Below are positions 1 through 12,900 of a DNA stretch of 64,000 nucleotides, one piece after another (the first letter of the stretch is position 1; each line of letters opens with the position of its first letter). Under the pieces are notes generated by a model, which was not told the DNA's origin, did no database searches, and saw nothing but the letters and a program-made list of their open reading frames with translations. The position numbers were made by a program, and so were the translations under genes. The DNA is from Datisca glomerata (taxonomy: Eukaryota > Streptophyta > Magnoliopsida > Cucurbitales > Datiscaceae). The stretch spans positions 2,650,615 through 2,714,614 of the forward strand of contig QANY01002976.1 in the NCBI GenBank assembly GCA_003255025.1, in the 5' to 3' direction.

Positions 1-3
1 TCT

Positions 4-252
4 TTATCGTTGGAGGGCCAACGAAAGAGAGTCCGGATCCTCATTCAATTGTCTGGATATTGAACCCTCTACTGCTGTAACCAACCAGTGATGATCCAAA
101 TTCTTAGGCAACATGGAGACATGCTTTGAATTATTCCACATCCACCCATTTGTCCTTGTTTCCATAATGAGTTGAGAGTTGTGCAATATGAGGAAGACAA
201 GTGATGATGAAAGTAGAGAGGATAGGAGTCTGTAAAGTTTATTTTTGTACAC
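4..252 (-). CDS. Hypothetical partial ORF at the window edge
   Basis: This minus-strand frame is open to the left edge of the window and starts at an ATG at 252, so at most the N-terminal 82 residues are seen. Residues 8-24 are leucine/serine-rich and hydrophobic. A second Met at residue 30 (METRTNGWMWNNSKH) begins a more ordinary soluble stretch and may be the real start. I do not recognise the family. It could be a first exon of a gene lying to the left, or a chance ORF. No splice donor can be placed because the sequence ends. Confidence 0.25.
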   Translation of the reverse strand: MYKNKLYRLLSSLLSSSLVFLILHNSQLIMETRTNGWMWNNSKHVSMLPKNLDHHWLVTAVEGSISRQLNEDPDSLSLALQR

Positions 253-782
253 CTTTTTTTATATAAGATTGTTGGTGATATGAATCAGTAAGTGCACCAA
301 GACATCCCAACTAAGTTGACACCTCCGTAGGACCCTCATCATTTGACCCAACCTAACAAATTATATTTTTGTACACCTTATTGACGAATAATATATGATG
401 TCAAATTTTCTACTTGGTAACATGTACATCATTCTCCACCGAGGCATAATTTCCTTTTCTGTTTCTTTCCTAATAATGGAAACAAAAAGACATGCTAAAT
501 TAAGTTATACACAGCAGAATTTCCAATGACTGAAACAGTTGCAAGTAATTAAAGAAAGACAACTGATTATTGAAAGATATAGTAGAGCTGAAGAACCTAT
601 AACATTTTCATGTTTGATTTAAATTAACAGTTACATGCCTTAATATGACAAAGCAACACAGCTATTTTAGAGAGAGAGAGAGACCTAACTGATGAACAAG
701 CATGTTTGCCTGCTTTTAGAAATCTCGTGGATACAACAAACTTAGTAGTTGAAATTAAAAAAAAAAAATTGATCGGAGAATA
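253..782. other. Intergenic spacer with a short GA microsatellite
   Basis: No coding frame is supported here. The stretch between about 600 and 782 lies directly downstream of the DUF1068 stop codon on the minus strand, so it should contain that gene's 3' UTR and polyadenylation region. A short (AG)n run is at about 669-684 and an A-run at about 758-768. Confidence 0.5.
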
Positions 783-3511
783 TTATTCACCTTCCCAACC
801 CATTTGGCGGGCTCGCCTTTCCCATAAAGAAGTTACTTTTCTCTCCTTTATCAGCAAGGCTTCAGCACGCTCTCTGGCCTCCTCACAAGTTTCAGTAGCT
901 GCATTACATTTTTCTGCCTCCTTCTGGTATTGAGAAGCTACCCTTTTCGCTTCTGCAAACGTTATGTTCATATGCCGACCATGCTCTTCGGCAACAGCTT
1001 CTTGAAGCTTTAACTCTTCAGTCAGAAGGTCCACAAACTGCTTCTCCATTTCTTGCTTGAGATCTGGGTCATTACTCCCACAATCTGTATAATCATAAAT
1101 TGTTTTAAGTCACAAATAAGAACGACAGAACGGTTTACCAAGGAAACTTAAGAATGAGCAACAGAAGGCAGTAGTTGTAGTATATTCATGGATATCCAAG
1201 AGACACTTAAACTAATTACTGCCGCACTCGTGTTTAGTAGACCATAAATTGGCTTAAGCATAGTGTTTCAAGTAACTTACATCCGCTTAAAAAAAATGTT
1301 GAATCTCGAGTTTGAGAAATGGCCCTCAATATTTTTGGCATTTTAAAACTGTTCCTTCGTTTTATTCTTTCTAATGGAACTCTGCTTGTATTGATTAACT
1401 CTTCCTTTTAGAGTTTGGTTAGATATCTAATCCACCAAACTTGTACTCTTCTCTCTCTTTTTTCCGCCTTAACACAGATTTTCAGTTTTCTTTTTAGAAA
1501 AATATGTTCAGATTACTCTCTAATATAGTTACTACATTCACATTCTTATAAACAATTATGACACAAGTTGTAGGCTGACTAAATTACTTGATTCTTAAGA
1601 TTCAGATATTCAAGGTCGAAAAAACGCATAAAAGCTGAAAAAATTGAGTCAGCAAGAGGGGTTGGCAGCAATGATTAATAATGCCCTACCTATTTCTCCA
1701 GGGAGTGCATTCGAGACCCAAACTTTCATCTCTAAAATGTAGCAACAACAATGACGGAAGAAAAGGTTGAAAACGAAAAAAAAAGTAGAATCCATTCAAT
1801 TCGTAATGACAAGCTTCACATTTTAGAAAAAGAAAACAAGTGTTATGTTTATGAAGAAATGACACAGCAAGATTCATGAAATTGAATCGGTAGGATGAAA
1901 TCGAACCTGTAATTGAGAGATTAGCCAGGCCTGCAAGAAACAACAACCACAAAAGGATGACAAAAATCAGTACATAAAAGTCAGTTTCAAAAGACCATTG
2001 TCAAAATAACAGGCAGTAATTCGTAAAACTTAAGTACATCAATCACAACGGCTTGAGAATCTGCATCCGATTCACAAGCTTGAACAGTTTTTTGCTTTTC
2101 TTTTTCCTTAATTTGTTTTCGAGGGGGGTTGGTATGAGATAAAAACACGTAAAATTTTCCTACATAAAGTTATACAGAACCCCAAAACACATGCAAAAAA
2201 TTAGTACTCATCTTAAGAGGCCATTATGCTGTGAAGCAATCATGAGGAACAATATTCAGCGTTTATTTATCCATTCTACACTCCAAAAGTAATGCTTACG
2301 AATTCCATGCCGTTTAAGATTTTAATGTAGCAACTGGGAAAGAAACTTTCAAGTTTCAACTGTTGGTCCTACAAATCTGCAGATGGCGTAACAACGTTTG
2401 CATAACCTACAATGAGTACTACAACTATGTTCACCACTTCACCTTTTATAAGTGAAGAAAACTAATTGCTAGCCTAAAATCTCACCCCATTGCAGACAGA
2501 ACTAATTGGACAGAATTCTTCGTATAATGTTAGGAAAAGAGAAGAAAGGAATAAGACAAGAACATAGAATCAGGTTAATATTCTATTCAAAACATCAAAA
2601 GACAGGGTTCTAGAAGTAGAGAGAGCACTATTTGAAGCGAACATTCATCATTTCAGGGTTGTGGGATCTAATTCTAATGGAAATTGCTGTTATCAAAAGT
2701 GTAGTGATACGAATAACATATATCAATCAAGATTGGTTTCTTCATTCTTATAACAGTGAAAATGTTATCAAACTAGATAGAGCGAGATGAAATTCCCGGT
2801 GTAGTGATCAAAGATTAAAATTAGGAACAGACGATGACATCTGAAAATTAAGCCGACTTTCCCCTCTAGCATGACAAAAAACAAAAATAAGAATCCAGAA
2901 GTATAAATAACAGCCGATTCCAGATTAAAATGATAAAACGGAATCACAAAATCCAAAATCCAAACTAAAGTTCTCTTCATTCCAACTGTTATAATATCAA
3001 CTTCTATATCAGAGCATGAATACATTGATAATCTCAGTAAGAAATATCAACATCTCAATTATTAAGCAAATATTATGAATGAATGACGGAAGTACAAGTC
3101 TAAATCTAAGTTGGGTTCAACTTCTCATAGTCATTCCGATGCATAAAAACAGCTTGAAGCTATATAAACAGCAACAAAAACGGATCGAACCTCGAATTGA
3201 TCAAATGGGTACCATTTTAAACTCACTGATTTGATATAAAGTAGGAAAACCAACGACAATTTACATAAGCCCATGAACGAAAACATGAAAACCAGCTCAT
3301 ACAGGAGAGAATTATTACCGGGAGCAATCTTTAGAAGGGACAAAGGAGGAGGGCAATCACAAATGCAAGGCGGGCAAGAAGCTTTGGAATCGCCCAATCT
3401 AATGCCCTTTTTGAATCGCCAATACAGAGCTGGGCCGCACACAGCCAAAGCCGAAACAACAGCGAAAACAACCAAACAACATCTCAGGCAAGCCCCTGAT
3501 CGCCGTGACAT
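783..3511 (-). CDS. DUF1068 family membrane protein, three exons, 172 aa
   Basis: Exons are 3511-3319, 1930-1907 and 1084-783, all with GT-AG borders, giving 519 nt and 172 residues with no stop or frameshift. The start is the second ATG of the open frame (MSRRSGACLRCCLVVF), which fits the usual start of this family. Residues 11-31 form one membrane segment. They are followed by a basic stop-transfer patch (WRFKKG) and a Cys/Pro cluster at 46-56 (CPPCICDCPPP). The micro-exon of 24 nt encodes GLANLSIT. The C-terminal half, from about residue 85, is a charged helical coiled-coil-like region containing AEAKRVASQYQKEAEKCNAA and ending in GWEGE. The match to plant DUF1068 proteins is very close from memory. 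Their role is not established; topology suggests a single-pass membrane anchor with a helical domain. Introns are 1388 and 822 nt. This looks like a working nuclear gene. Confidence 0.93.
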
Positions 3512-4590
3512 CTCTGATCTCTCCCTCACTTTAAGTCAGTTTTTGTGTGGGTGATGCTCTCTCCTGGAGAAGGTAAGGGAGTGAGATCTAATTGTAGGTA
3601 GTGAATGGCTCTGAATTGAATCTACACTTCTTTTCCTCTTTTGAAGAAGTTAGTGTTTTCACATTTTAACGAGTTGAAAGCGAAATTCAAAGTTACTGTA
3701 CTCTCCTCTAACACCCTTTATGATGAGTCAAAAGATTTTATTACATAAATCTAAGTGCTTTAGGTAAAGTTATAAGCTTAATCCATCTATGGAAATCAGC
3801 AATTGTTAAGTTTCATTATTGTTTGGTTAAATTGCCAAAACTTGTTTTGCAATCACACATTTTGTAACATTTTTTGGTTAATTTAGTATTGATGTATTAA
3901 GAATAGCTTAATCGATCCTCCATGTTACATAAATACGTCAATTTTGATGTTTTTATACACCTGACCTAATTGCTTGTTTTCATTGATGAATGAATATTGT
4001 CTGCCTAAAAAAAACAATTGCCCGTTTTTGTTATTTAACATATTTTCATCTTCCAATATTTTCCTACACATTTAAAATTGATCAAACATGTTTTATAAAT
4101 TAAATGTTCAGTTAGTTTAACCTATCATATCATAACAACTCAACTTTCAATTTAATGTCACTAACTCAAAAAATTTCAAGACTTCTAAAATAAATAATTT
4201 GGTAATTGTAACTTGTAAGGGTGTATAAATTCTCTAAAAGGTTCTTTTTGTACTCCCGAATTATTCTTAAATAAAAATGACATTATTATCAGTGGATACA
4301 TTTTAATAGATGAGCTTTGTATTTTCATAAATGAATGTGATATTCATTTAGATTCTTAATTTTTTTTATGTTTTGAATATGAGTTGAGTATGAGTAGGAC
4401 GTAAATATTTATTGGGTAACTCACTCACTCATTTTTGAAAAGAAAAAACTTCACCAATTTCCCGTTTTTGCTTAACTGATTTCTTGTCTAGTGCCATTTT
4501 CGTTGTTCCAGTGGAAATTGGAGAAAGTTTCCACCATTTTCTTTGGTTTTCTAACAAGTTTCCAAGGATAAATGGTTAATTGTATTAGAA
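3512..4590. other. 5' flank of the DUF1068 gene and AT-rich spacer
   Basis: The first 100 bases hold a CT/GA-rich leader (ctctcctggagaaggtaagg, about 3560) that fits a 5' UTR or core promoter of the minus-strand gene. The rest is AT-rich spacer without a supported coding frame or recognisable repeat. Confidence 0.5.
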
Positions 4591-4599
4591 AAGTCACAA

Positions 4600-5830
4600 T
4601 CGGCAGAAACAAAGCGAAGCAGGGCTGCATCATCATTCATCATCCCACAGTCATAGCAGTCAATCAAGACCGGCTTCTAAAGCCTTTGCACATTGCCGAG
4701 TCCAGACTCGTCCACCGTGACGTCGTCCATTACAAAATTAATTGCATCTTTAAAATCAATGTTAATATCGGCTTCGTCCCTTGCACTAGCATCTCTTGCT
4801 TCTTTCTCCCATTCCTTTTTAACAAATAGGTCAAAGGGAGACCGTGCCTTAGCCTTTCATCTAGCGAAATCAACCTTCATCCAATCATGGCCCTTAAGAA
4901 AGTCTCCAAAATATAGGTTTTTATTCTCCTCAATATAGGTTAACTCTCTTCTTCAAGCTTCTTGATCCAGGATGACATCAATTCACCATCCCAGTAAAAG
5001 TTGGCCGCAGACCCTGACCCTTTGTACATGTTTGAGCATGGTCGCATGCTGTTCAGTCTTGAGGATAGCCATTTTCGATTTTAGCTCAACCATCTTAGCT
5101 ACTTCAGTTTTGGCTACCTCTAGCACAATCTTGGTCTCTTCAAGAGCCTTCTCGGTTTTTAGTTGATTATTCTACCTTTAGAAAGCACACCTGTAAAGTT
5201 GAAGCATCGACTGGGAAGTCTACAATACAAATAGATTAGATCATACGGCCGTAAATATACTGAAAAATTTAAATCATAAACTTACCTGATTAGCCTTGGC
5301 AACAATCATCTTATACAACTCATCATTCTCCATTTCCATAGGGATCTTCTTATTACGAGCTAAATTTATTCTAAAGAAGTATCTCGGTCAAAGGATCCTC
5401 TTGGAAGGATCTATCTTGAGGTATGAACAAACATATGCTATCAAGGATATTTCCCACAACAGCGTCAATAGGAAAAATCTCTATAGCGTCATCACAAACG
5501 CTTAGTTTATCCCTCCATATAGAGGAAGATTGGCTTTAGCTCAATGTGTGGAACAAGCCACCTAACTAGGCTTAGTTGGTTTGCACAAGCGAAGGGATGA
5601 TGCTACCAATACCGTAGTGAAATTACGAAACAAAACTAAGCCATAAAGGTATGTGATGTGCATCGTGAGTTGGTGTACATAGTAAGCCGCCGACATAAGG
5701 TTAAGAGAAATCAATCTATTGATTTCTTGTGTGAGCAGTCTAAGAACTCCTAGATGAAGAAGTGCATTATTTGAGCAAGCCATATAACGCGTTGTTAGAC
5801 AAAGAAATTGCAAGGTGTAATTTTAGGATA
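4600..5830 (-). pseudogene. Degenerate coiled-coil gene of transposon type
   Basis: Several in-frame blocks on the minus strand read as one decayed spliced gene. A block at about 5490-5380 starts DDAIEIFPIDAVV. One at about 5350-5285 reads KKIPMEMENDELYKMIVAKA and ends at a canonical donor (GTAAGT). A third at about 5222-5190 reads DFPVDASTLQ. A coiled coil follows at 5160-5000 (EKALEETKIVLEVAKTEVAK), and an acidic tail at 4860-4690 includes DFLKGHDWMKVDF and INIDFKDAINFVMDD. The blocks are separated by stops and frame changes. The organisation, a coiled coil followed by an acidic C-terminus, resembles gag-like or 'putative plant transposon protein' genes that are repetitive in plant genomes. 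That family link is from memory and uncertain. The stretch at 5560-5813 may be a further N-terminal piece. Confidence 0.4.
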
Positions 5831-6952
5831 TCCGTAACAATTTGCTTCTGAAGTAAAAAGGAAGTCGCTGATGGAGGAAAAGTCAACTTTGAGAGCCCTA
5901 ATTTGGTGAGGTTTTCTTAATTTGGATCCAACTATAAGAGAACTAGGAACGGAGAGCTTGAGAACCAAAAACTAAGAGCTTTCCCCCTTTTTTTGCCCGC
6001 TTTATTGGTTTTAAGAATGTTGATTTTAAGAATGAATGATTGTCCTTGAGGCTAGAATCAGGAGTCAATATCAAAATGGGGGCCAGTCAAAAGTAGTGAC
6101 GAGTTAATCAAAGGTAGCGAGTCTCAGGACTTTGTCGCAAGTCTTTCTTCTCCGAGTTAAGTCTGAGTCTTTTTATTCCCTTAGTCTTGCAAGTGAAAGG
6201 TCTTTGTTATTGCAAGGGTGATAGGTAGGGTTTCAAGATTTTATGGCCCAAGGATGGGGTTGTTGTGGCCACACCACCATGAAAATCTAACGCTCGTGTC
6301 TACGTGTATATTGATCTCTTAAAGCCTATGCTAGATTGAATCTGGTTAGGAACAAGAGGAAAATGGCAGAAAAACATCTATGTTATTTCCTTTGTAATTC
6401 CCCCTAGTTTACCCTATCACTAGTTATTACTCTCGATCTGTAGCACCCCTTTTCCATTAATAAATAAATCCTATCTTCAAAATAAATAAAAAGGCCATCA
6501 TGGACTAGATCCAAACATCTTGTTTATCAACCTTTAATGGTGACATATATTAATCTTGTATCTAGAGAAGAAATTGGTGTAAACCATTATTTTATAGTGG
6601 AAGATATTAATCGAAGTTTGTCTCGTTATTTTTCTTTCACTCTAAAAGGTTTCCGTATTAAATTTAGTGTTCCCATTTTTTCTGATTTTTCATATATTTG
6701 GTTATTATCTCTTCTTGGTACTGACATTGATAGTTGGTTAGACTATGTATTATTGACCAGTGACAGATAGAAATTTAGGATAAAAATTCTAATAAGTAAA
6801 CTAGGTTGGTATTATTAGCAGTTCAGGGTGGTGGATGTCCAAGCAGAATGATTAGTCTGAATGGATTAGTTGATAGTTGTGGAAAGGAAAATTAGAGGAT
6901 AATTCTTTATTTTAAAAAATTTCATGCTCCCATTAAAAGTGACACTACAAGA
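5831..6952. other. Spacer, no gene recognised
   Basis: No exon with a plausible protein or splice pattern is seen. A 77-residue frame at 6537-6770 (+) has an AT-rich, Phe/Leu/Ile-heavy translation and looks like chance. No LTR or terminal inverted repeat is recognised. Confidence 0.4.
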
Positions 6953-7080
6953 AATATAACATTCTATAAGATTTAAATATAAGAGTTATAGTCTACTATT
7001 GTAAAAAACACAAAACAAGAAGAATTTTTAAGAATCACCTAAAAATAATTCTTGTTAAAGGTAAAAAAAAAAGTGGGATG
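6953..7080 (+). mobile_element. CACTA-like terminal sequence, mate not found
   Basis: The sequence at 6953 begins CACTACAAGAAATATAAC, the form of terminal inverted repeat found on many plant CACTA (CMC/EnSpm) transposons. It is followed by short AT-rich subterminal segments with the inverted motif aagaattttt/aaaataattctt. I could not find a matching TTTCTTGTAGTG end downstream, so the extent of the element is unknown and it may be only a remnant. Confidence 0.25.
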
Positions 7081-8478
7081 TGCAAATTTTGGACAAGTTG
7101 GACTTTGAGCTCTCTCATATGCTCGATCTTCTTCTTGATTTTCAAAGAGAAGCAATGGAGATCCTCTCTCGATTCTTCTCCAAAATATAAAGCACAGAGA
7201 TCCTTCCTCTTATTGCTTCGACCGTTGCTTTATCATCTTGTATAGGTTCATCGTAGAAGAGAACGTCGTCACCATATCTCATCGCCCGTTCTGGCTACAA
7301 CCCTTTCTTCATGGAAGCCTAATTGTCGTCATCTCATAAAGTTCTTTTTCTATCGACAAGATTGAAACATGAAGATTTACTCAAATTTGATTCACGGAAA
7401 TGGTATTTAAAACCCAATTTCCAACAAAAATGTCAAGTCAAAATATTTTCTCATTATTTCTCATTATTTCTCTTATTTTATTAATTATCAAAATTAAATT
7501 TTTAAAAACTTAGTCTACCATTATTAATATATTTAAATATTGGTAAAAATTTATTTAAATTAATGCTAAAATTGCATGGCAAATTTTTTCTTACGTAACA
7601 TCTATATATATATATATATACTATATTAAATAAGGTTTAAAGGGAAGAAACTTTTGATTCTCCTTTTTGCCCTTTATAGTCTATTAAAATATAACACAAA
7701 TTAGGTATTTCACCTCATTTCTCATTTAATTCATTTTATAATGTTATATTTTTTATTCAATAATAATTTGTTTATAATTAGTAAAATAAAATATTTTGAT
7801 AATCGTATATAGTTAGAGACATGAATACACCATAGATTGATTTCAATATCTTTTATAACTAATATTTAATTATAAGTCAATAATGATTTGTTTGTTATAA
7901 ATTTATAAATTAAATACTAAGTAATATTTATACTATCTATACATGAAAATTCATATACATGATTTATAGAAAGACATTATTATATTTTTAATATGAGAAT
8001 CTCACTCTTAATATAATATAATTATTTCTTAAGAATATGATAAATTTGTAAAATAGAACAATTTTCTATGTTATTCAAATAGCAGTAAACATTTAATATT
8101 ATAAACAACTACTATTATTACTATTTTCTTTATATTTAGATGTAGAATAATTTTAAAGATAATGATATATTTATTTCAACGTTAATATTAGTTTAAAATT
8201 ATATATTATTTTAAATTGATTGAATACGTGTGAAGCTTGTATATGTCGACTAGTATAAATAAAAGGACGTTTAAGTAACTTTTTGTTATTTACATAAACT
8301 TACAATAAAAGTTAACCTATACCAAACATAATAATCATAAATTATCACCCATCACTTCATACATTATCATGTACAGCCAAACATGATAATTATATTTTGC
8401 TGGTAATTAAATTACCAGCAATTGAATTACAATAATCATTCTCAATTGTTTGAACAAAAGGATCTGTAAGAGAAATAT
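7081..8478. other. AT-rich spacer
   Basis: A moderately GC-richer, CT-rich patch at about 7100-7340 resembles an untranslated leader but has no supported coding exon. From 7400 onward the DNA is very AT-rich with a short (TA)n at about 7603-7620. No gene, LTR or RNA gene is recognised. Confidence 0.4.
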
Positions 8479-8562
8479 TACAACTACCATGATGTTTTAG
8501 TGTATAAAACCCTGTAATATTGGATAATCACTTCTGCGGTGAATCTAGTGGCCAAAATTGTA
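8479..8562. repeat. Diverged copy of the block upstream of the RNase T2 gene
   Basis: This stretch (actaccatgatg ... cacttctgcggtgaatcta) aligns in the same orientation with 15908-15985 (actaccataacg ... tacttctgcggtgatccta). Shared cores are actacca, agtgt.taaaa, gtaatatt and acttctgcggtga. The second copy lies about 250 bases upstream of the RNase T2 start codon. It could be a short transposon relic or a duplicated promoter fragment whose gene has gone. Confidence 0.5.
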
Positions 8563-8606
8563 TATTATCTACATTCTTCTGAAAAAGTATCACTTGTAAG
8601 GATGAA

Positions 8607-8650
8607 ATGTCACATCTTTTATATATATATATATATAAAAGATGTGACAT
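8607..8650. repeat. 44-bp perfect palindrome
   Basis: The left arm (atgtcacatcttttatatat plus at) and the right arm are exact reverse complements with no spacer and a (TA)n centre. It could extrude as a cruciform or be the residue of a small inverted-repeat insertion. The flank holds a direct repeat, catgaacacttat, twice between 8648 and 8682. Confidence 0.9.
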
Positions 8651-8682
8651 GAACACTTATCATTACACCACATGAACACTTA

Positions 8683-9377
8683 TCTACCGTGTGTCTTCTT
8701 TATGTTGATAATTTACTATATTAGTTTGTAATTAATAAATCAGATTAAAGTAAAAAATAATTCCTATATTTAATTAACTAAAATTAAAGAGAGACAATTT
8801 AAAGTGGATAATGAATTTTCAGTTAATAGAATCATCACCATAACTAAAGCAAGAGAATAGTTGATTTTGGGTTTTTTCCGAAGAAGATGGAGGTCGCGGA
8901 GGGGTGTTTTCTAAAGAAGGTGAAGATGAGGGTTTTGGGGGTGCTTTTTGGGAAGCAAATCTAAATGCAAGAGTTCCACGGGAGATGAGGGGTCTTGTGT
9001 GTTTTGGAAAGTAGATTTGAAATAAAAGTGGACATGTGCACAACAAGTGACCACTTTAACAAAGTTCATCAGTTTTTGGATGGTTAATTTGATGGACGAA
9101 GAAAATTTATCTAACGTATAGGATATATTAAAATTTAAGGCAGTTAAAGTAGATGATGATTTTATGATATTAGCCCATTTCATAATCTTAAACTCTTTTG
9201 AATAACTATTCCTCAACATATTAGAGAGTAGAATGAACACCATTCGTATGATATATATATATATATAATTAGCATTAGTTCCATTTTCTGACACAATAAG
9301 CTAATAAACATAAATGAATACATATAATTAGTGGCTAAACATTCTTGATAGAAAGAGAAAATCTGTATTTTCTTATT
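8683..9377. other. AT-rich spacer, no gene recognised
   Basis: A minus-strand frame at 8819-9046 contains a Pro/Ser-rich stretch (PPKPSSSPSLENTPPRPP) but nothing recognisable, and no splice context supports it. A (TA)n run is at about 9249-9267. Confidence 0.4.
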
Positions 9378-9959
9378 CACATTAGTATAAATATGATTTT
9401 TTACGACGCGCGTAAAAAAGGTACGATGGTGTTAACTAAATCCGTCGTCTAACATTTTTTTTGCTCCTTTATGATTGTAGGTTGAACCCCATCATATTAA
9501 AATGAATAAAATACGTTAGTGTGTCATTAACATGACAGGTTTCACATCTTGTCATATTATATCCAAAAATTCCTTGCATTAAAACTACAAGACTTAAAGG
9601 CACCATCGTATTGGAAAAACACGACAGGGACAACGGGGCTTCAACACCCTGTTGTATTTTGCTAAAACACGATTGGGACTTTAATCATCATAGTTTTAGT
9701 TTCTAATAACTAAAACCCATAAATTTCTCATCCTTCACATTTTGTCTTTTCAAACACATATCCAGTTTCCTTTTCTAATCCCCATCGTCGAGTTCCCTCT
9801 CCCTTTCTCCTTCTTCCTAATTAGCCCCCCACCGCTTCAGTTTTTGTAATTAATCCCTAAGTTCGTCTCAACCTTCATCTTCTTCCCCATCCTATCAAGC
9901 CCTAGGTGTAATAGTTCACCGCAAACATTGCTCAGGTTGTGTGTGTCTTCTTCCCCATT

Positions 9960-12900
9960 CAATACTACAAAATTGGGCTTCTATGACAGCCGAGTAAACA
10001 TTTCTTTGACAACTTTTTTAAAGCTGTCACAAAAAAGAGGCGGTGAGGCAGTGAAATTTTGATGTTCTATCTAACATGACAAGTTTAATTTAAATTGTCA
10101 TAACATGTTTACCTATCATGACAGTTTGAAATTAAACTCTCATGATAAAAAATCGACGCTATAATTAATGATGGTAATTTTTGTCACTGACTTCTTTTTA
10201 TAAGAGTCTTATAATTTCAAAAATGCCACTTTATCATCTAATCCTAAATAATTTTCTTCATCTTTAAATCATTTTTAGATCTGGGAGGCAACTCTCTCGC
10301 CCTTCTCTCTGCTCTGTAGAAGACTCTCTGTTCCCTCCCCCAGCCCCTCCCTCGTTTCCTCTTTCCAGTTTGGTAGAAAATTAGGAAACTCTAATTAACT
10401 TATTCCTATTAGCATATGAGAAAACTACATAAACCCTAGGAGGTGGTGCCCCTCTCAATCAAGGAGACTCTTTACGAAGAAACTCAAGGACGACAAATTT
10501 GGAGGAGACTCTCCGTGTGTGTATCTCTCTCTCTCTCTCTGAGACTATGTCCATTCAGTGTTAACGCGTGTGGCTTTTCTATATGTTGAAAAGAGAACAA
10601 GAGCAGTGATTTTGTGAATTAGGACATTTGGGGTTAAATAAAGATGATTAGGAGGAATATGGTGTTGTTGTTTCTTTTTTCGACGATTATTTCTCCGATT
10701 GTTCTCTACATTGATCTCGGTACTTTCAAGTTTTCCTCCTGTAAGTTTCCTTCCTTGGGCTCATCCATTTTACGTTTCTCCTTTGTTCTTTTAATTAATT
10801 TTATATTTAATTTTTCGGGGTGTACTGATTATCTGTTAATGTTCACCTTTTTACCATCTACATTTATTCATTCTCCAAACTTTTAGCGGCCATTTCGGAC
10901 ATCTAAATCTACTCCCTCTGGTAAGTTCCCGTGTTTCCTCTTCATTTAAGCTCTCTTTAAATTCAAATCTTTCCTACTGCGATGTAGGTGCGTGGCTCAT
11001 CAACCAAATCTTGTTATTCATCAAATTCTCATTTTTGAGTATAGGAATCTTCTACAAACCTTAAAGAACTAGTTGGAATCGTTTACTCAGATGACAAAGA
11101 GCTTCCCGAGCTTGGTGCTTCAGGCAGCCAGACTTCCTCAAGAATTAATGGCTCGGCTCATGGTTTTCCTTTTTTTTTTTTCAAATATTTTCTTTTTTTA
11201 TCACCTATGTATGTTTTTCCTAATGTGATCCTCATCTTTACGAATATATATACTTTACTGCAGATTTGTAAATTTTGGAATCAAGGGAGCACTATTCTGC
11301 TTGAATGCTGTCCATGATGAATGAGGATGATCATAGAGAAAATCCCATTAAACAAGTGACTGGCAAAGTTGTCCAAGGACGTATTGGTGCTACCTCATGG
11401 AAACCTGATACTAGAGTGAGGATGAAAAAACAATGGAGGCAGTTGAATCTTTTGTTAATTCAAGTAAAGCGTCTTCTGAGGTGGTGCGAATTTCTTCTCA
11501 ATTTCATATTGACTTGTTTATACTCAATTTCTTACTCAATGAGAATGGAGGTGGCTCAATAAAACTCTTTGATGGAACCATAGTTGCTTTCAATCTTGTT
11601 GACTGTTTTCAAGAATTTTTATGTCTGAGATTTACTGTTTTTCTTTGGTCCCTTTTTTATTTCTGTTGATTTTGATGTTTGGTGGTTGGCTATAGTGATA
11701 ATTATTTACATCTGTTTAAAAAAACCTCTTGCATTTAAAAATTATAGCTTGTTTGAGTTTTATTTTTCTGAATTAGAGGTTGCAAGGTTCAGCTCACCTC
11801 CATCCTTCCCCCTTGGATGATTTAAACTCTGTTATGTTCAACACTATTTGTAGAAGCTTTTTGAATATCATCTCTTTTTCTTTCTATATACACCAGGAAA
11901 ATGAGCAATTGTCCACCAAAATTACTGCTTCCGGCAAGTTTGATAAACCTGGATCAGAAAAACAGAATGACCAAGTTGCTTTGGCAGATACACGAGTACG
12001 ACATCTGAAAGATCAGCTTATCAGGGTAAAGGTATACCTCTCTCTTCCGGTAACAAGGAACAATCCCCACTTTACAAGGGAAATTCAACAAAAGAGAAAG
12101 GAAGTTCAATGAGTTCTGGGGGATGCGATCAAGGATTCAGATCTTGCCAAAAAAGTAAGTATTTTTCCGTCCCAAAAAGAAAAATGGTCATTTGGTTCAA
12201 ATATTATATTTTATTTATAAATAGTAAGTTTCATATTTAAACCCTCATTATACCACGTGTCAACATACCTGATTTTTTTTATAATTAGATTAATTTCTAT
12301 TGTTAGTGTTTCTCAACCTTTTTATTGTTTTTATTATTAAACCTTTCCACATCCCATCCACAATCTTATTCCATCATATACACAACCTTTTATAATCATG
12401 GTCTTTACAAATCCTCACACACAGCACATCTTAACTAGCTTTTACTGTCTCTACTTCATCCAAAATGATCTCTAATTTGAAATTCTGTTGTCTCAAAGTT
12501 CTTCATGTTTTGGCCGTGACACTAGTGACCAAGACCTTTTTAATTGGTTTGTTGATATAGTTGGCTTGAATTGTCAATATAGTACTATTATTACCCCTTC
12601 TACTTTGTAGTTTGATCTCCAATCATATAGTTCATAACTTTATCAACTTTCACCACTGATATTATATAGTTCACTTCTACTCTTTGTTCTTTTACTGATC
12701 TATATTGATTTGTTTTCACGATCTTGTTTCGGTTGTCAATTTCTTATTGTATGTAACTATTTTACCTCAATTTTAGTTTTAACTTCTGGGAAGTTTTTAC
12801 AAATCCATCTTGATTGAGTGTGTGTATATTCATTTATATTTAATATTGCATGATTGCACTGGGGATGGTGACAATATCGAGGGGATGAAGAGTTGTCATG

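Noticed and set aside
6537..6770. 77-codon + frame
   Set aside because: AT-rich chance translation without splice or homology support.
7090..7340. Leader-like CT-rich patch after the CACTA-like end at 6953
   Set aside because: It could be another captured UTR, but no exon follows and no second terminus was found.
8819..9294. Overlapping minus-strand frames with a Pro-rich tail
   Set aside because: No splice context, AT-biased first half containing YIYIYII from a TA repeat, and no family resemblance.
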